Part shown: positions 26,485 through 35,342 of the stretch, in pieces
Layout of the letters: each line of letters opens with the position of its first letter
How positions within the stretch are numbered: the first letter of the stretch is position 1
DNA from: Mycobacterium sp. UM_CSW
Lineage (GTDB): Bacteria > Actinomycetota > Actinomycetes > Mycobacteriales > Mycobacteriaceae
Length of the DNA: 64,000 bases
Reading direction: 5' to 3'
Assembly: GCF_000455205.1 (NCBI RefSeq)
Contig: NZ_AUWQ01000038.1
Span: 59,977-123,976, forward strand
Notes under the pieces: model-generated
The model's database searches: none
The model's input: the letters and a program-made list of their open reading frames with translations, nothing else
What the model was told of the DNA's origin: nothing
Translations under genes and position numbers: made by a program

Positions 26485-27338
26485 TACCCGGACAGGTGGA
26501 AGTTGCCGGACACCCCATAGGCAGCGAGCGCCACCGCCAGCGTCACCGCCATCGCGACGACCAGCGAGGCGCGCACCGCACGACCGACCGCCTCACCGAC
26601 GCCGGCCGGCCCGCCCGAGGCATTGAACCCGTAGTAGGTGTGCACCAGCATGACCGCTGTTGCCGACGCGATGACTTGAAGCAAGGACCAGATCAAGTCC
26701 AGTGGCTGCAAGTAGGAGTGGAAATAGTGCTCATAGACACCGGGAGCCTGCCCGTAGCCGAAGATGATGAGGCTCCGGGTGGCAAAGTATCCGGCCAACG
26801 CCGACATACACCACAGCGGAATCGCGACGAGCACGCCCGCCACCACCCGGGTGGAGACCAGGTAGGGAACGCTGCGGATGCCCATCACCTCGAGCGCGTC
26901 GATCTCCTCGTTGATCCGCATGGCGCCCAGCTGCGCGGTGGCGCCGGCGCCCACGGTGGCCGCCAGGCCGATGTCGGCGATCAGCGGCGAAGCAAGGCGC
27001 GTGTTGATGAACGCGGATGCGAAGCCGCACAACGCCTGGACCCCGACATCGGACAAGGATCGGAATAACTGGATGGCGACATACGAACCGGTGGCCATCG
27101 TCAAGATGACGACGATCACGACGGTGCCGCCAATGACGGCCAGCGCACCGATACCCAGACTCATGCTGGCGATCAGGCGCAGCATCTCCACCTTGTACCG
27201 GGCGATCGCTTGCCACACCGAGCCCAGGGCCTTGACGTAGAACGCGGTCTGGCTGCCGAGCTCGTTCCACCTGTTGGTCAAGGTACGCGCGCCGGCGGTC
27301 ACCCGCGGTAACCGTCGTGCTGCTGGCGCGGCGGTCAC
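26484..27338 (-). CDS. yrbEB: YrbE/MlaE-type permease B
   Basis: A 284 aa integral membrane permease of the MlaE family. It has several transmembrane segments, the inner-face loop AQLGAMRINEEIDALEVMGI that couples to the ATPase, and GPAGVGEAVGRAVRASL near the end. GTG 27338 overlaps the yrbEA stop (ATGTGA). It forms the inner-membrane channel with YrbEA. The energising ATPase MceG is not in this window, as usual. Confidence 0.94.
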   Translation of the reverse strand: MTAAPAARRLPRVTAGARTLTNRWNELGSQTAFYVKALGSVWQAIARYKVEMLRLIASMSLGIGALAVIGGTVVIVVILTMATGSYVAIQLFRSLSDVGVQALCGFASAFINTRLASPLIADIGLAATVGAGATAQLGAMRINEEIDALEVMGIRSVPYLVSTRVVAGVLVAIPLWCMSALAGYFATRSLIIFGYGQAPGVYEHYFHSYLQPLDLIWSLLQVIASATAVMLVHTYYGFNASGGPAGVGEAVGRAVRASLVVAMAVTLAVALAAYGVSGNFHLSG

Positions 27339-28198
27339 ATCGTCGCCTTCGTCGTGATCGCGAGCAATACCCCGTTGATGATGAACAGTGCCAGGAAGGT
27401 GTACACCACGGTTTCGTTCACCGCATTGCCAACGCCTTGCGGACCGCCGCCCACCGTCACGCCCTTGTAACACGCGATGAGGCCGGCCACGAGGCCGAAC
27501 AATGCCGCCTTTGCGTAGGCCGTGATCGTTTCGGTGAGTCCGACGAGCAGCGTGAGACTGGCCGCAAACGCGCCGGGGTTGACGTGTTGGAAGTAGACCG
27601 AGAACAAGTAGCTGGTGATCAAGCCGACGATGGTGACGACAGAGTTCAGCAGCAGCCCGTTGAGCCCGAGCGCCAGGACCCTGGGCACCAAAAGTCGTTG
27701 GACCGGGTTGATGCCCATCACCCGCATGGCGTCAAGTTCTTCGCGGATGGTGCGCGCGCCCAGCTCGGCGCACATTGCGGTGGCGCCGGTACCGGCGACT
27801 ACCAGCACCGTCGCAATCGGCCCGATGAACACCACGCTCGCTAGTGCAGCGCCGGTCCCGGATGCGTCGGCGGCGCCGATCTCGACCAACAGCACGTTGA
27901 TGATGAATATCGGCAGCGCGCTGAACGGGATCGACAAGAAGATCGCGGGAAATATCGACACCCGCGCGACAAACCAAGCCTGATGGATGAACTCACGCCA
28001 CGCGATGGGCGGCCGCACCATCTGCACGAAAATATCGAGCGACAACGCGAAGAAGGCGCCGACCTCGCGCAGCGGCTTGGCTTGAATGTCCCAGGTGGGC
28101 TTCACACCGAGGGACGCCAACACCGCCATAGGGGATCTGGCGGGCGCCGGCTCCGGCACCGCCAAAGGCTCTATGTTCGCCGTGTCTCTCACAACCAT
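27335..28198 (-). CDS. yrbEA: YrbE/MlaE-type permease A, first gene of the mce operon
   Basis: A 287 aa MlaE-family permease with five or so membrane segments, the coupling loop CAELGARTIREELDAMRVMG and the terminal GGGPQGVGNAVNETVVYTFL typical of YrbE proteins. It is preceded by an N-terminal extension of about 30 residues (EPLAVPEPAPARSPMAVL). It opens a ten-gene unit running to 17008. ATG 28198 lacks a strong ribosome site. The promoter should lie in the gene-free stretch upstream. Confidence 0.93.
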   Translation of the reverse strand: MVVRDTANIEPLAVPEPAPARSPMAVLASLGVKPTWDIQAKPLREVGAFFALSLDIFVQMVRPPIAWREFIHQAWFVARVSIFPAIFLSIPFSALPIFIINVLLVEIGAADASGTGAALASVVFIGPIATVLVVAGTGATAMCAELGARTIREELDAMRVMGINPVQRLLVPRVLALGLNGLLLNSVVTIVGLITSYLFSVYFQHVNPGAFAASLTLLVGLTETITAYAKAALFGLVAGLIACYKGVTVGGGPQGVGNAVNETVVYTFLALFIINGVLLAITTKATM

Positions 28199-29481
28199 TA
28201 GCGCACTCGTCGGTATCTAATCTCCATCGGCATTGGACCGATCAATGTTCCCCCAGTGGAAAGACAACCTTACCGCCTTTACAACGGCATGACAGACAGC
28301 ACAGCGGGACGGTACACCATGACTTTCATACAGGGCAACATACACCCCATTTATTCGCGATACTCCTGGATCAGTCGACGTATGTAAAACAATCTCGGAT
28401 TTGCTGTGAGCGTTCCGACAAATTTAGTCAAAATGTCGCACTCGGCGGCCGGCTGTCGACTCCATCCTCCGCTGTGTCAACGCCGGCGAAGAAGCTGCTA
28501 CCGCACGTGAAAGCCGTCTAGACAACGTTCCACGGTCTGGGCCGACTCGAGGTGCCGGGCCCTCCCGTGCGGGCGGACGAAAGCTTTTGTCTTAGCTGAT
28601 GATGAGTAGCCGCTAGGACTAATTTATTTGCCGCGCGCGATAGATTCCGCATATTACTGTGCTAAATTTATGCGGACTGTCGATCATTTAATATCTTGCG
28701 CTCAACTGACTCGCTTCCCATGCGCGGACTTATCTGTAAGAAATTAAACAATCCTTCAGATCAGGCGTCATAGCGATTGAAGAACGAAAAAGCGAGAAAA
28801 TAATATTTCGCCGATAAACGCTTCCCGTTGCCGCCCAAACGTTGCGATTGTGCGGCGAAAAGGCTTGCCGAACGTCGCGAGACCAGCGCCCATGGGCGAC
28901 AGGAGAACCCGGAGAAGGCGGCTCGCGTGGCGCGCGAAACGAGCTATGGCCTGCGGTTATGCACGACGCCCCGGCGCGAACGGGGATTGGTGGAGGCGGC
29001 TGCGATGCATCCGCAATCATCGATCTCGACACGTCCGCCAGCTCAATATCTCCTTCAAAATCTGCACCGGTAACTCATCGCGGGCATCCATCCGCCGATC
29101 ATTGTTGATGCAACCGCGGTCAACCACCGCTCCGCAACGAAAGACGCCGGCCGGTGGGTAACGCCATCAAAATATCTATCTATTTATTGGGTTGATTTAT
29201 TTATAGGATTAAGCCTGTTTGAGAAAATCCGGAGCATTCGGCGGGTCCCGAACCGCACCAGATTGAAGTTGCTGCTCAACGGTCGCGACCTCTTAGCCAA
29301 CAGCTGTCGGGCCAAGACGACGTGCACTCAGATCGTTCGGGGCTACCGCGGCAGGCACCGTCCCGCCGACACTCGCGCCTGGAAGCGCCAGGCACGGCAT
29401 GGCGAAAAGCCGGTTTTCTTGCCGCTGCCCAGCGTGGCCTTCTTACCTCACCGGTAGGGCAGCACGCCGTAGTGTGCTCTT
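28199..29481. other. Gene-free 1.28 kb stretch between the mce operon and a divergent TetR gene
   Basis: No open frame here shows a recognisable family or convincing codon use; small frames at 28730-29161 are arginine-rich artefacts. The region from 28600 to 28830 and that near 29170-29215 are markedly AT-rich for this genome. It holds the inverted repeat at 28646-28676 and presumably the mce and TetR promoters. The length and composition suggest either a large regulatory region or an eroded gene. Confidence 0.6.
28646..28676. repeat. Inverted repeat TCCGCATA-N15-TATGCGGA
   Basis: Perfect 8-base arms at 28646-28653 and 28669-28676 are separated by 15 AT-rich bases. They lie about 450 bases before the mce operon start. 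It could be a regulator site or a small hairpin; no poly-T follows, so it is not a typical terminator. Confidence 0.45.
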
Positions 29482-30171
29482 GTGACCGCTCAGGGCAAGG
29501 CCGCCCGTGCACGATCGTGGCGTACCGACTCGCTGGCAGACGAGGACGAGGCGCGCGGACGGTTGCTGTCCGCAGCGGACGCTTGCTATGCCGAGAAAGG
29601 GCCGGTACGCACGCGGATGAGCGACGTTGCGGACCGTGCCGGCGTGCACCGGTCGACGGTGTATTACTACTTCCCCAACAAGGACGCACTGCTGGCGGCG
29701 TCCTTCGTACGAGTGCTCGGCGCCACCGTGCAAGGCGTTGAACGGTGCTGGGAGACCGACGAACCCTTCTTGGATCAGCTGGTCGCGGCATGCCTGCGCG
29801 GCCAAGAAATCGCTCGCAGCTCACCGATCATGAGATCACTGGTCGACGACCACCAAGCCCTAGGTGCCGCCTATCACGCCGCCGAAGGTTCTGAGTTGTG
29901 GCGCGCCAAGCTCGCTGACGCGCTCGTGCGGCGCCTTGAGGATGCCGCCACTGCTGGCGAGATTCGCCGTGATCTCCCGGCCCACACCCTGGCCCGCTGG
30001 ATTGTCCGGGTTAGCTTCAGCCTCGTCGCGGAACCGGCCGACCCTGAAGACGGTGGTGACGAGGGCGTGCTGCGGAACCTGCTTGTAGCTTCGTTGAATC
30101 CTGGGCACAGCCCTCAGGCAACTCTCTCTCCTCGGTTGAGGATAAAGCCGAAACCGACTAGGGCACCGTAG
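29482..30171 (+). CDS. TetR family transcriptional regulator
   Basis: A 229 aa TetR protein with helix-turn-helix RMSDVADRAGVHRSTVYYYF, then PNKDALLAASF, and an all-helical ligand domain. The last 20 residues (SPRLRIKPKPTRAP) form a basic tail. It starts with GTG at 29482 and is divergent from the mce operon across a long gap, so it is a candidate mce regulator, analogous to regulators beside other mce operons. No obvious palindrome abuts its own start. Confidence 0.87.
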   Translation: MTAQGKAARARSWRTDSLADEDEARGRLLSAADACYAEKGPVRTRMSDVADRAGVHRSTVYYYFPNKDALLAASFVRVLGATVQGVERCWETDEPFLDQLVAACLRGQEIARSSPIMRSLVDDHQALGAAYHAAEGSELWRAKLADALVRRLEDAATAGEIRRDLPAHTLARWIVRVSFSLVAEPADPEDGGDEGVLRNLLVASLNPGHSPQATLSPRLRIKPKPTRAP

Positions 30172-30418
30172 GTTTCGTGCTCTGGTGATTCGCCGCTCCT
30201 GTTGCAAAAGCGCCGCCACGCCCAGATAGGCTGTCGTTACTTCGCGGACCGGACCGCCACATCCGGTGACGAAATCGCCAAAGTATGGATAACCTTGTCT
30301 CGCCTAGCCATCACCGGGGTTCGTCGAACGAGTTGTCGGCGGCAGGCAGTGGCGGTGGCTACATGTTTTTTGGCACCACGTCTGCGACATTGCTGACGAA
30401 ACGAACTGAGGTGGGCTT

Positions 30419-30862
30419 GTGTTGAAGCCGTTCATCTACGCGTCCGCGGCCGGTGTTATCGCGGTAGGCCTCCCGGCGTGCTCATCGTCGTCGCCCACCA
30501 TGCCGGCTGCGTCGGGAAGACTCCCCGGAGGAACCGCACAGGTGACGATCAATGATCGCCCTCTGCCCGAGACCCACTCGGTCAAGTGCGTACGGCTGGG
30601 ATCGCTAACGACGATCACTACCGGCAACCCGGCGGGAGGCCTAACCGCATTCGTTTCCAACAAAGACGCGCTGACTGCCAACTCCGTCAGCATCAACGAC
30701 TTGGGCGGTTTCACCGGCACTTATCAGGCCGGCCTCGGCGACAAGGCCGACGTAACCATGAACGATCAGACCTACACGATCCGTGGGAGTGCCGACGGGT
30801 TCGTCAAGGATGACCCCAGCCAGAGGACAACCGGCACGTTCACGATCCGGGTCGCCTGTTAA
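30419..30862 (+). CDS. LpqH (19 kDa antigen)-like lipoprotein
   Basis: A 147 aa lipoprotein. The signal peptide (LKPFIYASAAGVIAVGLPAC) ends in a lipobox with Cys near residue 21; Pro before the last Ala is slightly unusual. The mature part follows the LpqH plan: VKCVRLGSLTTI and a terminal TFTIRVAC with the second cysteine, expected to pair with the first, plus a GSADGFVKDDP turn. GTG 30419 has a GAGGTGG ribosome site. It would be exposed at the cell surface. It is a paralogue-type relative, not clearly the lpqH gene itself. Confidence 0.82.
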   Translation: MLKPFIYASAAGVIAVGLPACSSSSPTMPAASGRLPGGTAQVTINDRPLPETHSVKCVRLGSLTTITTGNPAGGLTAFVSNKDALTANSVSINDLGGFTGTYQAGLGDKADVTMNDQTYTIRGSADGFVKDDPSQRTTGTFTIRVAC

Positions 30863-30965
30863 CGGCTAGCAAGTCCGCGCCGTAACTGCGGGACATGCCG
30901 TGCGCCACAATGTTTCGGGTGGCCGTGCCATTTTGTGCTGCGGGTAGCCGCGGCGCACGCAGGCA

Positions 30966-31331
30966 TCAGCCCGGCGGTGGAAGATAGCCCCACGCCGAGT
31001 TCCGCAGCTGCCAGATAAGACTCGGGCACAGCTCCTGGGCGGCCTGGCTCATCAGATACGTCGCCTGATACTCGTCGGAGGTGTGGAAGTCGGCCTTGAC
31101 ATCACGCGCGATGCTGGCGTAGCTGTCGCCTTTGGCGATCTTCTCGCAGATTCCATGACCGTAGGCCAGGGCCGCGTCGGCGTTGGCGAAGTTGTACCCG
31201 GGCCTAACAGTCACATTGAGCAGATAGGCCACCGCGTCGGCACCCGCGGCCGGGGCTGTCGCCATCGCGACCCCGAATGAGGCAACGAACGCAGCGATGC
31301 AGAGGTGAGCCCGATGTTTTCCTTGCGTCAT
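30966..31331 (-). CDS. DUF732 family secreted protein
   Basis: A 121 aa exported protein. The signal peptide is MTQGKHRAHLCIAAFVASFG, cut near AAGADA. The DUF732 domain follows, with YGHGICEKIAKGDSYASIA and the second conserved cysteine in AQELCPSLI, likely a disulphide pair. The family is mycobacterial and of unknown function. A TTG nine bases upstream is an alternative start. It is divergent from the CAP-domain gene. Confidence 0.85.
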   Translation of the reverse strand: MTQGKHRAHLCIAAFVASFGVAMATAPAAGADAVAYLLNVTVRPGYNFANADAALAYGHGICEKIAKGDSYASIARDVKADFHTSDEYQATYLMSQAAQELCPSLIWQLRNSAWGYLPPPG

Positions 31332-31457
31332 AGCGGTCAAAGCGTAATATATCTGTCTGATTTACTTCTAGTATCAATTCAGACCGCGATGTGCACGCGG
31401 GCCTGCGCTCATCTGGGGAGTTCTGCGACGACGATGCAGACGACGAGGAGTTGCTAC

Positions 31458-32102
31458 ATGCGCTATCGGCGATTGCCTCTGCCCGCCCTGTTAGCCGCCG
31501 CTACCGTGCTGGCCACCCCCACCGCGCACGCCGACAATGACAACAACACACTCATACCGAACAACAAACGGTTTAACGACGGGGTCCTCGCCAACGTCTT
31601 CACCGTGCAGCACCATGCAGGCTGCACCAATGACGTCAGGCCAAACCGGCAACTGCAACTCGCCGCGCAGCGGCACGCCGAGGATCTGCTCAACAACCGC
31701 GCGCTGGACGGTGATATCGGCTCGGACGGATCAAACCCACAAGACCGGGCCAACGCGGCCGGCTACCAAGGTCAGGTGACCGAAACGGTGGCCATCAATC
31801 ATTCCATAGCAATCAGCGGTATCGATTTGATCAACCGCTGGTACTACAACCCCGATGATCTGGCCATCATGTCCAACTGCGCCAACAGCCAAATGGGAGT
31901 TTGGTCACTGAACAATCCGGATCGTACCGTTGTGGTAGCCGTCTACGGCAAGCCGGCGCAGCCGATCAACACCGAAGGCGAGAACATCCCACCCGATCCC
32001 AGCCCCGACTATGACGCCAGCGACGAGCTCGAGTTCGGCTTCAACTGGTTCCCGTGGATCCTAAGGGGCGTGTACCCGCCGCCCGCTAATCCGCCGGCAT
32101 AA
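31458..32102 (+). CDS. Secreted CAP-domain protein (SCP/PR-1-like)
   Basis: A 214 aa exported protein: signal peptide MRYRRLPLPALLAAATVLAT cut after AHA, then a CAP domain. Visible CAP features are LQLAAQRHAEDLLNNRALDG (helix with the conserved His), DRANAAGYQGQVTETVA and a final strand TVVVAVYGKPAQ. The C-terminus (FNWFPWILRGVYPPPANPP) is proline-rich. Start ATG 31458 has GACGAGGAG upstream. The role of mycobacterial CAP proteins is not settled. Confidence 0.84.
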   Translation: MRYRRLPLPALLAAATVLATPTAHADNDNNTLIPNNKRFNDGVLANVFTVQHHAGCTNDVRPNRQLQLAAQRHAEDLLNNRALDGDIGSDGSNPQDRANAAGYQGQVTETVAINHSIAISGIDLINRWYYNPDDLAIMSNCANSQMGVWSLNNPDRTVVVAVYGKPAQPINTEGENIPPDPSPDYDASDELEFGFNWFPWILRGVYPPPANPPA

Positions 32103-32338
32103 CCCCCAATAATTAAGACCCACAGGCTATCTCAACGGACCTTGCCGTGAGGCGGTGACGGCGTGGTCGACAGAACGCTAGTTTCAACGCAGCGGCAAGG
32201 AGGCCAGCGATCTCGAAATCCGGGACGCGGCAAGTACCGGCAATTTAGATATCTGTATAACGGTATAGACTCGGGAATCGGTCGGGACCCCTGCGGAGAG
32301 AGAACTCGGCAGGGTTGCGGCCGCTAGAGACGGCTTGA

Positions 32339-32590
<252 letters not shown>

Positions 32591-32666
32591 GCTTTGAACG
32601 CGCGGCGTCGCTACAGTTTTAGGCTCGTCCACCTGGCGTCGCATCGCCGACGGTGACCCAGCCCGA

Positions 32667-32680
32667 ATCTGCATGCAGAT
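32667..32680. repeat. Perfect 14-base palindrome between convergent genes
   Basis: ATCTGCATGCAGAT is self-complementary without a loop. It lies four bases before the stop end of fadD12 and after the ferredoxin gene. It is too short and loopless for a good terminator; it may be a protein site or chance. Confidence 0.3.
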
Positions 32681-32683
32681 ACT

Positions 32684-34357
32684 CTACGAACCGTTATTCT
32701 GGCCAACGGTGTCAGCTTGGGAATCGCTTGCAAGCGCATAAAGTTCCTTGCGCGAAACCTTGCCCGTGCTGCTTCGGGGCAGCTCCTGGACTATCATAAT
32801 GTCGCGCGGCACTTTGTAATTGGCGAGGTTTTGGCGCACGTGCTCCTTCAACAGATCAGCGGTGAGCGCGCTGCTCGGCCGCGGCACCACGAATGCCAAA
32901 AAACGTTGACCGAATCGCTCATCGTCAACGCCCATGACCGCGGCCTCGGCGACATCAGGATGTTCCAACAGGCTCTTCTCCACCTCGATCGGATAGACGT
33001 TCTCCCCACCCGACACGATCATTTCGTCATCGCGACCCACGACAAACAGACGCCCGGCGTGGTCAAAATAGCCGAGATCGCCGGAAGCCATGTAGCCGTC
33101 GTTCATGTCCTTGGTGGTTCCCGACGTGTAGCCGTCGAACTGCGTCGCGCTGCGGGCGAAAATCTGGCCCACCTGATTTGGGCCGAGCTCGGAATAGTTC
33201 TCGTCCCAGATGCGAACGTCGACACCGGGCATCGGCTTGCCTGCAGTATCCGGCGCGGCCCGCAGGTCGGCCGGTGTGGCGGCGGTGATCAGGCCGACCT
33301 CGGTGGCGTTGTAGTTGTTGTAGACGACATCACCAAATTGATCCATGAATCGGATGACGACATCTGGGTTCATCCGCGACCCGGAAGCGGTCACGAATCG
33401 TAATGAACGTCCACTGTATCGGCTTCGAACCGCCTCTGGCAGTTCCATGATGCGGTCGAGCATTACCGGCACCACGCTTAGCCCGCTGGCTTGATGTCGA
33501 TCCACGAGCACAATCGTTTCTTCCGCCTCGAACTTTCGGCGCACCACAATCGTGCACGACAACATCGCCCCCAAGACCAACTGTCCGTAGCCCCAGGCGT
33601 GAAACATCGGCGCTGCCAACACAACTGGCTCCTCGGCGCGCCACGGCACGACCGACAACACGCCGACAAGCTCGCCCAGCCCGCCCCCACCGGTGCGCTT
33701 GGCGCCCTTGGGTGTGCCGGTGGTGCCGGAAGTCAGCAGAATCAGGGAGCCCTTTTGTCGCGGGGGGTAGGGACGTTGTCCGGCGTGCGCGGCGATCAGC
33801 TTGTCGATACTGAGCTCTGGGCCACCTGGCGCGTCGGTCCAGGCGATCACTCGCGCAATGTCGGAGTTCGTCGTGGCGCGCTCAACGCGGTCGGCGAACT
33901 CCTCGTCGTAGATCAAGACGTTCGGGCGCTCGCGCTCCACGACCTCGGCAAGAGCGGGTCCCGCGAATGACGTATTGAGCAACAGGACATGAGCGCCGAC
34001 CCTGTCGGCTGCCGCCAGGCCATCGACGAACCCACGATGGTTGCGGCACAATATCGCGACTGAGCGGGGCGCACCGCCGGGAAGCTGCTGCAGGGCGGCC
34101 GCCAGTGCGTTGGCCCGGTCGTCGAGTTGTCGATAGGTGAGCACGCCACGTTCATCGATCAAGGCGGGACGGTCCGGGCAGCGCCGCGCCGAGAGGGCGA
34201 TCCCGATGGTGTTGGTTCGGCCCTCGCGCCGGATGGCCGCTGCCATGCGGAGGTATTTGTCGGGTCGCATCCCGGAAATCAGCCGGGACCGACGCAGCGT
34301 GGCGACGGCTTGCCGGAACTGGTCGATCGCAACCCGTGCATCTTTAATTCCGGTCAT
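32684..34357 (-). CDS. fadD12: Long-chain acyl-CoA synthetase, FadD12-like
   Basis: A 557 aa AMP-forming acyl-CoA ligase that activates a fatty acid with ATP and CoA. It contains LLTSGTTGTPKGAKR (P-loop), YNNYNATEVGL, DGYMASGDLGYFD, and the C-terminal catalytic Lys region SSTGKVSRKELY. The neighbour relation with the acyltransferase and WS/DGAT resembles Rv1425-Rv1427c-Rv1428c of M. tuberculosis as I remember it, which suggests FadD12; lipO of that block is missing here. It starts six bases after the acyltransferase stop, so they form an operon. Confidence 0.88.
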   Translation of the reverse strand: MTGIKDARVAIDQFRQAVATLRRSRLISGMRPDKYLRMAAAIRREGRTNTIGIALSARRCPDRPALIDERGVLTYRQLDDRANALAAALQQLPGGAPRSVAILCRNHRGFVDGLAAADRVGAHVLLLNTSFAGPALAEVVERERPNVLIYDEEFADRVERATTNSDIARVIAWTDAPGGPELSIDKLIAAHAGQRPYPPRQKGSLILLTSGTTGTPKGAKRTGGGGLGELVGVLSVVPWRAEEPVVLAAPMFHAWGYGQLVLGAMLSCTIVVRRKFEAEETIVLVDRHQASGLSVVPVMLDRIMELPEAVRSRYSGRSLRFVTASGSRMNPDVVIRFMDQFGDVVYNNYNATEVGLITAATPADLRAAPDTAGKPMPGVDVRIWDENYSELGPNQVGQIFARSATQFDGYTSGTTKDMNDGYMASGDLGYFDHAGRLFVVGRDDEMIVSGGENVYPIEVEKSLLEHPDVAEAAVMGVDDERFGQRFLAFVVPRPSSALTADLLKEHVRQNLANYKVPRDIMIVQELPRSSTGKVSRKELYALASDSQADTVGQNNGS

Positions 34358-34363
34358 CCAGCA

Positions 34364-35188
34364 TCACCCCACTACGGGCAGGCGCCTAGCGGCGGCCAGT
34401 TGCTTCAGGGCGACCTGCATGACACCGCGCACGTGTGCGTCGACCGCGGCAATGTCGGGGTCCTCGCCGAACTGCGCGACGATGTCGATGGGCTCGAGCA
34501 CCTGGGTCACGATTTTGGTGGGCAGCGGAAGGTTTATCGGCAACAGCGCTGAAAATCCGAAGGGGATTCCGAACGTTATCGGAACCACGTTCGCCCGGAT
34601 CAGGCGTCTAAGCCCAAGCCGTCGGGCTAAGCCCTGTCCCCTTGACAGGTAGAGCTGATTTTCCTGCCCACCGATCGACACCGCAGGCACTATCGGTACC
34701 CGCGCCTCCAGGGCGGTCCTGACATAGCCGGTGCGATTTCCGAAATCAATCACGTTGGCCGCCGTCGACGGCCGGTAAACGTCATAGTCCCCGCCCGGAA
34801 AGACCATCACCGTACCCCCGGAACTCAGGGCTTTCTGTGCGTTCTCGGGGTCCGCACGGATAAGCCCGGTGCGACTCAAGAACTCACCGAATGGCGTACT
34901 CAACAACATGTCGTGACCCAGCCAGTACAACGGCCGGTCGTACCCGAAATGCTCGTAGAAATCGATGGCCAGCACCGGGATGTCCATGGCGATAAGTCCG
35001 CCGGAGTGGTTTGACACCACCAGCGCGCCGCCCGACGGAATCTTGTCAACCCCGCGCACCTCCGCCCGATACCAAACCTTGGCGAGGGGTCGCAGCGCCG
35101 ATATCGCCCGCCGCATCAGGACGGGATCCCACTTTTCGGCGAAGTCGCCAGACGCTGCGCCGACTTGAACCCGGTCGCGTTCAGACAC
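34364..35188 (-). CDS. Lysophospholipid acyltransferase-like (Rv1428c-type)
   Basis: A 274 aa acyltransferase of the LPLAT superfamily that would add an acyl chain to a glycerol-lipid. The acceptor block is VVSNHSGGLIAMDIPVL (His61, Asp69), with spacing wider than the classical H-x4-D; the second block MVFPGGDYDVYRP replaces FPEG. These deviations are shared with DGAT2-like mycobacterial members. It is first in the operon with fadD12. Upstream, at 35294-35304 on this strand, lies an 11-mer also found before car. Confidence 0.82.
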   Translation of the reverse strand: MSERDRVQVGAASGDFAEKWDPVLMRRAISALRPLAKVWYRAEVRGVDKIPSGGALVVSNHSGGLIAMDIPVLAIDFYEHFGYDRPLYWLGHDMLLSTPFGEFLSRTGLIRADPENAQKALSSGGTVMVFPGGDYDVYRPSTAANVIDFGNRTGYVRTALEARVPIVPAVSIGGQENQLYLSRGQGLARRLGLRRLIRANVVPITFGIPFGFSALLPINLPLPTKIVTQVLEPIDIVAQFGEDPDIAAVDAHVRGVMQVALKQLAAARRLPVVG

Positions 35189-35342
35189 CGGACCTCCAAT
35201 CTAGAAGCACACACCCACGCCCATTCGGGTACCCGCGATAACCACTAGCGTCCTCAGCCAAATACAGCTATATGGTTATCTATTTATCGTAAAGCTTACC
35301 GTATCCTGACGCCGCTTTGACTTTAGGTACGTTCCAGCGAAG

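Noticed and set aside
28730-29161. Small open frames in the region upstream of the mce operon
   Set aside because: Arg-rich, no ribosome sites, overlapping on both strands, no recognisable domain.
31305-31457. Longer N-terminus for the CAP protein
   Set aside because: The extension overlaps the divergent DUF732 gene and its promoter; ATG 31458 begins a proper signal peptide with a ribosome site.
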